From: Micavibrio sp.
Lineage (GTDB): Bacteria; Pseudomonadota; Alphaproteobacteria; Micavibrionales; Micavibrionaceae
Direction of reading: 5' to 3'
Length of the DNA stretch: 39,004 nt
NCBI GenBank assembly: GCA_027075555.1
Contig: JALTAZ010000105.1
Coordinates: 1-39,004 of the forward strand
Shown here: one piece after another, positions 32,728 to 39,004 of the stretch
How the letters are laid out: every line of letters begins with the position of its first letter
How positions within the stretch are numbered: the first letter of the stretch is position 1
Notes under the pieces: generated by a model
What the model saw: only the letters and a program-made list of their open reading frames with translations
What the model was told of the DNA's origin: nothing
Databases searched by the model: none
Position numbers and translations under genes: made by a program

Positions 32728-33726
32728 ATGATACGACCTATTTTAGTTACCGGTGCAGCAGGGTTTATAGGCTTTCACACGTCATTACGCCTTTTGGAAC
32801 AGGGGGGGGAAGTCGTTGGTATTGATAATCTTAATGATTATTATGATGTTAGCTTAAAGCAAGCTCGCCTTGCCAAGTTGCAGGAATTTGATAAATTTAA
32901 ATTTGTTAAGCTGGATATTTCCGATAAAACGGCAATGGAAAAATTATGGGCAGAGCATGGCGATTTTCTAGAGGTAATACATTTAGCCGCGCAAGCAGGC
33001 GTTAGATATTCGCTTAAAAACCCTTATAGCTATATCACCAGTAATTGCATGGGGCATCTTACGGTTATGGAGATGTGCCGCCATACAAAAGATTTCAAGC
33101 ATCTGGTTTATGCTAGCTCTTCATCGGTTTATGGTGGCAACAAGAAACTTCCCTATTCGGTTGAGGATTCAGTTGATCAGCCATTATCCCTATATGCCGC
33201 GACTAAGCGTTCTGATGAGCTTATGAGTCATACTTACGCGCATTTATATAATATTGCACAAACAGGATTAAGATTCTTTACGGTTTATGGTCCTTGGGGG
33301 CGTCCTGATATGGCGCTGTTCATATTCACAAAGGCTATATGTGAGGGCAAAAGCATTCCCATATTCAATGATGGTAATATGAAGCGCGACTTTACATATG
33401 TTGATGATATAGTAAGTGGCATATTAGGCGCGCTTAAAAATCCACCAGCATTAAGGATTGATGGTAAAGGTGATGTTCCTAACCGTATTTTAAACATAGG
33501 TAATAATCGCAGTGAGAATCTTATGGATTTTGTTAAGGTTATTGAAGACGCGCTTGGCAAAAAGGCAGAGCTTGAGCTGTTGCCTATGCAAGATGGTGAT
33601 GTGCCAGAAACTTATGCAGATATAGAAGAAACCACGCGCATTGCTGGTTATAATGCAAGGACAACTATCCATGAGGGGATCCCAAAATTTATTGCATGGT
33701 ACAAGGAATATTACAACATATCATAG
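32728..33726 (+). CDS. NAD-dependent epimerase, UDP-glucuronate 4-epimerase type
   Basis: A 332-residue extended short-chain dehydrogenase. NAD motif VTGAAGFIGFHTS at 6-18, DNLNDYYDVSLKQARL (typical of UDP-glucuronate 4-epimerases, making UDP-galacturonate), the catalytic Ser/Tyr/Lys set in ASSSSVYGG and LYAATK (Y156, K160), and RFFTVYGPWGRPDMA in the sugar-binding half. A tract of eight G at 32802-32809 spans codons 25-28, where this family usually has a His or Asp in place of one Gly. It is the last gene of the forward cluster. Confidence 0.93.
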   Translation: MIRPILVTGAAGFIGFHTSLRLLEQGGEVVGIDNLNDYYDVSLKQARLAKLQEFDKFKFVKLDISDKTAMEKLWAEHGDFLEVIHLAAQAGVRYSLKNPYSYITSNCMGHLTVMEMCRHTKDFKHLVYASSSSVYGGNKKLPYSVEDSVDQPLSLYAATKRSDELMSHTYAHLYNIAQTGLRFFTVYGPWGRPDMALFIFTKAICEGKSIPIFNDGNMKRDFTYVDDIVSGILGALKNPPALRIDGKGDVPNRILNIGNNRSENLMDFVKVIEDALGKKAELELLPMQDGDVPETYADIEETTRIAGYNARTTIHEGIPKFIAWYKEYYNIS

Positions 33727-33767
33727 ATTATATATCACGGATATATGGTATAAATGGTATAATATGC

Positions 33768-33792
33768 CATATCATATCATATCATATCATAT
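33768..33792. repeat. CATAT pentamer repeat, five copies
   Basis: Five perfect copies of CATAT lie between two converging genes and include the stop codon of the reverse-strand oxidoreductase. Changes in copy number would only affect the last residue and stop of that gene. Confidence 0.75.
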
Positions 33793-34905
33793 TATTTCTT
33801 TTGTTATATATTCGGCTATGGCTAACGATGCACTAAGCCCAGGGGATTCTATTCCAAATAAATTTATAAGCCCTGAAATGCCGTGATCTTTTTCCCCTTG
33901 TATAAGAAAATCTGTATAGGGCTTATCACTAAAGAATATTTTAGGGCGTATCCCGCAATAATCAGGGATTAGTGAATTATCGGCTAGGGTAGGGATATAT
34001 TTTTTTATTGCCTTATAAAATTCACTTATGCGCGCGGTGTTAACACTATAATTGGGTTTATCCACCCACTCTACATCAGGGCCAAAGCGAACTTGCCCTG
34101 CTATATCAAGGGTTAGATGAATTCCAAGGCCTGCTTGCTGGGGAAGGGGATATATTAAATGTCTGAAATTATGCTTGCCTGTTAGTTTGAAATAATTACC
34201 CTTGGCATAGCGTTGCTTAGGGCATTTATCTTCGGCAAAGCCTTCTATATTTTTGGCAATTTTAACCGTGGCTAGACCTGCGGCATTTATTATATTTTTT
34301 GCGCGCAGAGTTATATTTTCTCCTTGGCAATTTATATTAAGGGTAAAGCCACTATCAGATGGGGTTATGCGCTCTATTTTTGAAAGGAAAGAGCAAGCCC
34401 CGCCATTATCTTCAACCTCACCTAACATAGATAGCATAAAAGAGTGTGTGTTTATAATTCCTGTTGATGGGCTGAATATAGCGGCCTTACAGCTTAACTC
34501 CGGTTCTAGGGATTGTGCCTTATCACCTGTGATAAGCTCTAAGTCATTAACGCCATTATCCATTGCTTGCTTTTGGATTTTCTCAAGGTGGCTTATTTGC
34601 TCATCATCTGTGGCAACAAGGATCTTGCCACAATTATTATGCTCTATTCCTTGCTTTTTCGCATATTGATAAAGTAGTTCTTTGCCCCTAACGCATAATT
34701 TTGCTTTAAGGGAATTTTTGGGATAATAAATCCCTGCATGTATAACCTCACTATTGCGTGCAGAAATGCCAGAACCAATAGTTTTTGCGCCCTCAATAAT
34801 CAAAACATCGCGCCCATTTAGGGCAAGACTTCGCGCGGTGGCAAGCCCTATAACCCCTGCGCCAATAATTACATATTCTACTATATCTAAATTTGAATTA
34901 CCCAT
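33787..34905 (-). CDS. FAD-dependent oxidoreductase, L-2-hydroxyglutarate oxidase-like
   Basis: A 372-residue DAO-fold flavoprotein resembling LhgO/L-2-hydroxyglutarate dehydrogenases. FAD Rossmann motif IIGAGVIGLATARSLALNG near 13-31 and ISARNSEVIHAGIYYP near 48-63 are the diagnostic start; the later KGNYFKLTGKH, LGIHLTLD and RFGPDVEW stretches also fit that family. It would oxidise a 2-hydroxy acid, passing electrons to quinone or oxygen. It is on the reverse strand and converges with the epimerase gene; it may not belong to the polysaccharide pathway. Confidence 0.88.
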   Translation of the reverse strand: MGNSNLDIVEYVIIGAGVIGLATARSLALNGRDVLIIEGAKTIGSGISARNSEVIHAGIYYPKNSLKAKLCVRGKELLYQYAKKQGIEHNNCGKILVATDDEQISHLEKIQKQAMDNGVNDLELITGDKAQSLEPELSCKAAIFSPSTGIINTHSFMLSMLGEVEDNGGACSFLSKIERITPSDSGFTLNINCQGENITLRAKNIINAAGLATVKIAKNIEGFAEDKCPKQRYAKGNYFKLTGKHNFRHLIYPLPQQAGLGIHLTLDIAGQVRFGPDVEWVDKPNYSVNTARISEFYKAIKKYIPTLADNSLIPDYCGIRPKIFFSDKPYTDFLIQGEKDHGISGLINLFGIESPGLSASLAIAEYITKEII

Positions 34906-34942
34906 GATGATATATATAAATGTTTATAAATATTTGGCGATA

Positions 34943-36931
34943 TTATTCTATATTTTTGATTATAGTAGATTTTTCTATAAATTTTTTCATATCATTACTA
35001 TTTTTCAAAAGGTTAGAAAGATATTTTATTCCTGCTGATGATAAATGTTGATCATCAAGAAATAGTGGTTTTTTGCCATTTTCAATAAAAACAGGGCATA
35101 TATATTCTGGGCATAATAGCTTTATCTTACTTATATAAGTCACGTTTGGCAGATTATGACTAAGGAAGTTTTCGGCTTTTAATGTATCGTCATAAAAATA
35201 TGGTTCTTGCAATGGAAGATTTTGCACATCTTCATAATTTTTTGCCCCAAGCATAAAGAAAGTTTCAAATATATCATGTCTTAGCATAGGGGTAGGACCA
35301 ATAATAAGCACATTTTTGTTATAATAATTAATATCATTATTTAGCCTTTCATAAGGCTCAAGCACCCAACGTGAGCTTAATATAATGGCTTTTACTATTT
35401 GCTTTTTATCAAGTTCTTGCAGGATTTTTTGTAAATCTTTGAAACACCATGATCCTGATCTTCTATCTTTAAGATAGCTAGTCGCCGCGCACCCTGCTTG
35501 TTGCAGCATTGCAAAACTTTGATTGGGGTAGGCAAGTTCTAAGGCTTTATATGTGTTTGCTCCATTACTATCGCCAATAATAAGAAAGCCTTTATCAGAT
35601 TTACTTGTTAAATTATGCTCTAGGCAGGGTATTAGAATTTCATAGTTTTTTGTATTATTATAAGAACATTCCAGCCCGCTATGTTTTGAAGCAATAAATT
35701 CTTTTTCCTCTGGCATTGGAAATTTCTTATCAAAGGCTATTTTGAATTTTTTGTCTTCTTTTTCAATATGATATAGAAGCTCTTTTTGAACATCGCTAAG
35801 CCGCCATGACCAGCCATTATTGCTAGTCACATTATAAGCAAATATAAAAACCAGAAAAGTAGAGAAGAATAATATAGCCTGTTTCTTAATTCCAATATCT
35901 TTACGGCGGTAAGAATTTTCAATAAAATGGTGGATTACTGCCGCTAAGATAAGGGATATGATAACCAGCTTTAATTTTATCAAGATTCCTATTTCGCTGT
36001 AATACCAGTAGGCAAATATTACATAAAGTGGCCAGTGAATAAGATATAGGCTATAGGAAATTTTACCGATGTAAATAGATACGCGGTTATCATATATTTT
36101 ATGGATTATACCATTATTATCATCATTAGATAATATTATAAGCGCCGCCCCCACGCATGGCACAAGTGCCCAAATACTGGGAAAAGGTGTTTGATCGCTA
36201 AGTAATATAAAGCCACTAACAATCATTATTGTTCCTATAAATGGAATAAAGGCAAATGCCATGCCGTTAAGTTTTTTTATTATCGGACTTTGTAGTATGT
36301 AATAACAAAGTGAGCCAATGCCAAATTCAAAGAACCTGAAAGGCAAGTTATAATAAACAAAATTATTGGTAAAACGCAGGAATATCTCGGATAAAGCCAA
36401 AGATGCAACAATTCCAATTAACATTATCCATTTGGTTTTATCTTTAAATATTTTAGTTATAAGAATGTAAAAGGGTGGGAATAACAAATAATATTGCAGC
36501 TCTATGCTTAGTGACCAAGTAGGAACAAAGGGATCATAACTATCAAGGATCTGAAAATATCCTATGCTTTTCCAGTAAATAATATTAGATACAAAGCTTA
36601 GAGCCCCTAACATACTATAGCTAAGATTTTCAAGATGTTTTGGAGAAAATAATATTACCGCAGCAATAAAAGTTACGATGCTTACAAATAATAAAGCGGG
36701 GTAGATTCTATAAAAACGTTTTTTATAAAAGCCTATAAAACTAAAATTATTATTATAAAGTTTATTATGAATAATTCCGGTAATAAGAAAGCCTGAAATC
36801 ACAAAGAAAATATCAACCCCAGAAAACCCGCCTGAAAAACCAGGGATTTTATAATGGAATAAAATAACGGCAATAACCGCAAATGCCCTTAACCCATCAA
36901 TATGCGGAAAATATTTGGTTTTGTTTTGCAT
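34943..36931 (-). CDS. acyltransferase 3 - SGNH fusion protein (OafA type)
   Basis: A 662-residue O-acetyltransferase of the OafA/YrhL type. Residues 1 to about 370 are the acyltransferase 3 membrane domain with about ten membrane segments, starting with YFPHIDGLRAFAVI (7-20) and containing GFSGVDIFFVISGFL. Residues about 380-662 are a periplasmic SGNH hydrolase-like domain with GDS at 453-455 and D626/H629 in LDDQHLSSAGI. Such proteins add acetyl groups to O-antigen, capsule or peptidoglycan; here a surface polysaccharide is the likely target given the neighbouring cluster. Confidence 0.93.
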   Translation of the reverse strand: MQNKTKYFPHIDGLRAFAVIAVILFHYKIPGFSGGFSGVDIFFVISGFLITGIIHNKLYNNNFSFIGFYKKRFYRIYPALLFVSIVTFIAAVILFSPKHLENLSYSMLGALSFVSNIIYWKSIGYFQILDSYDPFVPTWSLSIELQYYLLFPPFYILITKIFKDKTKWIMLIGIVASLALSEIFLRFTNNFVYYNLPFRFFEFGIGSLCYYILQSPIIKKLNGMAFAFIPFIGTIMIVSGFILLSDQTPFPSIWALVPCVGAALIILSNDDNNGIIHKIYDNRVSIYIGKISYSLYLIHWPLYVIFAYWYYSEIGILIKLKLVIISLILAAVIHHFIENSYRRKDIGIKKQAILFFSTFLVFIFAYNVTSNNGWSWRLSDVQKELLYHIEKEDKKFKIAFDKKFPMPEEKEFIASKHSGLECSYNNTKNYEILIPCLEHNLTSKSDKGFLIIGDSNGANTYKALELAYPNQSFAMLQQAGCAATSYLKDRRSGSWCFKDLQKILQELDKKQIVKAIILSSRWVLEPYERLNNDINYYNKNVLIIGPTPMLRHDIFETFFMLGAKNYEDVQNLPLQEPYFYDDTLKAENFLSHNLPNVTYISKIKLLCPEYICPVFIENGKKPLFLDDQHLSSAGIKYLSNLLKNSNDMKKFIEKSTIIKNIE

Positions 36932-36998
36932 AATATTTTTTTATTGAGTTTGAATATATCATTTATATAAATATATCGTTTATATATATATGCCATAG

Positions 36999-37913
36999 TT
37001 ACTCAATATAAATTTCATCTTCATTGACCATATTGGTCTTTGCATATTTTTCGGCTTGCTCTGTAATATATTCAAATAACGGCCGTTCGGGGCGATAGCG
37101 TACTTTATAGCGGTTTTCCATGCTGTTTATTTGTGCTTCTAATTCATTTATTCTATCACGCGCCGCATAGCCCTTTTTTGCTTCATCAGAGAATTTTTCA
37201 ATTATATTTTGATTAAGTTTTTCATTATTTATACCAACAATGTAGGAAAGCTGAACACCTTCTAAAAAATCACCAGCGCTACTAAGCCCTTGTGTTATAG
37301 CCACCTTTTCACCTTTATTTAAAGGTTTTAAAACATAATTAAATGTTGTGGTATTTCCAGGGGCGCGCAGTACCATGCTGCACCTGCTGTATTTATTGCC
37401 TAAAATAGCCACCAAAGCAACATTGCTGTCATAGCTAATATCTACAATTTTTCCAGCCTTCTTAAATGCATTTTTTGCTAGGTCTATAGATTTGCTATAT
37501 TCATCTTTATTTATTATTTCACATTGTTCAATAACGTCAAAGAAATGATGATGTTTGCCATATGAATATATGACCCTTCCCTTATGATATATGCAAACCC
37601 AACGATCAAGATTATAACGGCGCTCATAATCATTAAGGGCATGATCCCATAATTTAGGCCATTCAATAAGTTTTAATCTTGGCGCTAAAGGGCCATGTTT
37701 TTCATAATTTGCAATTATAAGCGATACTAAACGCGTGCATGTATGCATGGTATTTGTTCTTACAACAAATGTCTCAACTGGCATTTCTCCAGCTTGCAGA
37801 TTTATAACCATGCGGTTACTGCGCGCTCGCAAGACAAGCGGATTGTCGTCTTTGCTTTTAGTTTTTTCTTTTATTATGAACTTCTCACGAAGCAAAGAGG
37901 TATCAACATTCAT
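36999..37913 (-). CDS. hypothetical protein, 304 residues
   Basis: A soluble 304-residue protein with no signal or membrane segment. The middle has beta-rich hydrophobic strands (WVCIYHKGRVIYSYGKHHHFF at 104-124 in two parts) and the C-terminal third is helical and charged, with KKGYAARDRINELEAQINSM as a likely short coiled coil. I do not recognise a domain. It lies 67 bases upstream of the acyltransferase gene on the same strand and 133 bases downstream of another unknown gene. Confidence 0.8.
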   Translation of the reverse strand: MNVDTSLLREKFIIKEKTKSKDDNPLVLRARSNRMVINLQAGEMPVETFVVRTNTMHTCTRLVSLIIANYEKHGPLAPRLKLIEWPKLWDHALNDYERRYNLDRWVCIYHKGRVIYSYGKHHHFFDVIEQCEIINKDEYSKSIDLAKNAFKKAGKIVDISYDSNVALVAILGNKYSRCSMVLRAPGNTTTFNYVLKPLNKGEKVAITQGLSSAGDFLEGVQLSYIVGINNEKLNQNIIEKFSDEAKKGYAARDRINELEAQINSMENRYKVRYRPERPLFEYITEQAEKYAKTNMVNEDEIYIE

Positions 37914-38046
37914 GAATTAACCTGAAAAATATTATCTGCAAATAGCAAAATGCTATCACTTTTTAGATGATAGCATATTGAGAAAATTCTTAAAGCCTGA
38001 TGTAAATATCTATATTACATTATTATAATATTTATCTTATCTTATA

Positions 38047-38613
38047 TTATGCTGCAAAACTTGGTCTTGGTGTTTCATATTTATATTGAGAAACGTTGCC
38101 AAGGTTATCAAGCTGTTTTGCATAATATGCCATGTTGCGCTCGATGGTCATACGCTTTGGCAGGTCTTCCATAAATTTTTGCATTCCTTCTGAGATGCTA
38201 GCGCGCATATTAAACCCCTTTGATATAGATTTTCCAGACATGCGTGCCATTGTTCCTTGACCGTGCGCTGCCTTTTGTTCGCGGCTTCCTTCTACGTCAG
38301 AGATATACTCACTGTAGCAATCTATAATGGCGGTCATATCAATATTTTGAGCAAGATCAGCATAATCTTCTGACATGCCTTTTGATATTGCTTCACTAAT
38401 AGCGCCACTCAAAAGGCTTTCTAAAATCATGCTTCCTAACATACCATCATTATCATTTGCTATTTTAAAATTTGGATTAGAAGCAATAAATAAAGGACCT
38501 TTATAAGATGGCATATCCGGGTGTGGAGCAAGAGTTTGCAGCTCTTTCATTAAACCCATAATAGTTCCGATTAATGCTTGTTTTTGATTATTATTGTTAT
38601 ATGCGTAACTCAT
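38047..38613 (-). CDS. hypothetical protein, 188 residues
   Basis: A 188-residue soluble protein with a Asn/Gln-rich start, then a helical hydrophobic stretch (GSMILESLLSGAISEAISKGM near 80-100) and a charged C-terminal half. There is no signal peptide, membrane segment or domain that I recognise. The repeated Gly/Ser/Ala helix may be amphipathic. GGGAGC-like sequence precedes the ATG. It points away from the gene-free end of the window. Confidence 0.78.
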   Translation of the reverse strand: MSYAYNNNNQKQALIGTIMGLMKELQTLAPHPDMPSYKGPLFIASNPNFKIANDNDGMLGSMILESLLSGAISEAISKGMSEDYADLAQNIDMTAIIDCYSEYISDVEGSREQKAAHGQGTMARMSGKSISKGFNMRASISEGMQKFMEDLPKRMTIERNMAYYAKQLDNLGNVSQYKYETPRPSFAA

Positions 38614-39004
38614 TTTATTTGCTCCCTTGTTAGTTCAATACTATGCAGGGCAAGTAAATATGAGTTTAATTATATGTAAAATTTGAAGTAATTCTTATTT
38701 TTACTTTATTATTTATTTGTTTATAATTTGTATAAAATTTTATATAATTCTATTTTTACTATATATAATGATAGTTTAGTTGTTATATATTTAATTTTTG
38801 ATAGATTGATTTATTATCTTAAAAAGTTTTCCTTCATGCCCCTTATGGGGGGGGTATTTTTGCAAAATGTCAAAATAACATTAAAATATTAATGTAAAAG
38901 TTAATAGATAATAGCGCGAATCTCTTTAATTTAATGGTCATAGACCATCTTTGAAAAGATCATAGTTTTTTAAAAAAGGACCCCGACTGTCAGGGAGTGT
39001 GTGT
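38614..39004. other. 391-base gene-free end of the window
   Basis: Very AT-rich, no open reading frame seen. It contains a CCCC-TTAT-G8 sequence near 38839-38854, where the first four G could pair with the C run and are followed by TATTTTTG, resembling a weak terminator. Further on are two nested inverted repeats, ATGGTC-ATA-GACCAT (38934-38948) and ATCTTT-GA-AAAGAT next to it, and CCC...GGG near 38981-38995. These are probably control elements of a gene beyond the window or of the gene starting at 38613. Confidence 0.5.

Noticed and set aside
34253-34669. Forward reading frame of 138 codons inside the reverse-strand FAD oxidoreductase
   Set aside because: Shadow of a clear family gene.

Overview
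The window looks like a piece of an AT-rich alphaproteobacterial chromosome. Support for this: an orotate phosphoribosyltransferase of the alphaproteobacterial type, an S24-repressor-like helix-turn-helix of a type I know from alphaproteobacteria, a perfect GAAC-N7-GAAC direct repeat (the alphaproteobacterial LexA box read on the other strand), a GTA-type 3TM holin, and CcmG/CcmI-like cytochrome c maturation proteins. The presence of de novo purine and pyrimidine genes argues against a strongly reduced intracellular parasite. I cannot name the genus. No tRNA, rRNA, CRISPR array, transposase or integrase is visible.

Layout. (1) 39-2655: housekeeping nucleotide and cofactor genes: purC, then nadK and pyrE on the opposite strand. 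The pyrE product carries an N-terminal repressor-type DNA-binding domain in the same reading frame. (2) 2656-2854: a short divergent control region with a palindrome, a sigma70-like promoter and a LexA box placed over the expected transcription start. (3) 2855-17072: a compact podovirus-type cassette. In order it holds three small proteins, portal, scaffold, major capsid, a small capsid-region protein, tail tubular proteins A and B, a gp14-like internal virion protein, a small-terminase candidate, large terminase, a membrane/coiled-coil protein, SleB-type hydrolase and a 3TM holin. Interspersed are four genes that look like independent cargo: a reverse-strand PilZ protein, a very acidic protein, a 187-residue unknown and a secreted protein. 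The last three each have their own promoter and terminator. No integrase, replication, RNA polymerase, tail-fibre or large ejection genes are present. (4) 17212-19340: a membrane-anchored leucine-rich-repeat protein and an exported unknown. (5) 19352-24795: folD, yggT, an exported HExxH protein, yceI, a small ccmI/ccmG cluster and a trans-sulfuration enzyme. (6) 24796-25408: a 613-base gap holding a candidate small RNA or leader and a repeated GGGTAATTA element in front of aconitase. (7) 25409-36931: aconitase, then a surface polysaccharide cluster (nucleotide-sugar dehydrogenase, asparagine-synthase-like amidotransferase, glycosyltransferase, nucleotide-sugar epimerase, and on the other strand an FAD oxidoreductase and an acyltransferase-SGNH protein). 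(8) 36999-39004: two unrecognised genes and a gene-free end.

How it fits together. The most interesting unit is regions 1-3 taken together. A virion, packaging and lysis cassette without replication or integration genes sits beside housekeeping genes, is apparently under LexA control, and is divergently transcribed from a gene fusing a phage-repressor-like DNA-binding domain to a pyrimidine biosynthesis enzyme. This arrangement is what one would expect of a domesticated, SOS-inducible, podovirus-derived particle such as a gene transfer agent, possibly coupled to pyrimidine or PRPP status. That reading is inference. A degraded prophage with its early genes lost, or located outside this window, is the main alternative.
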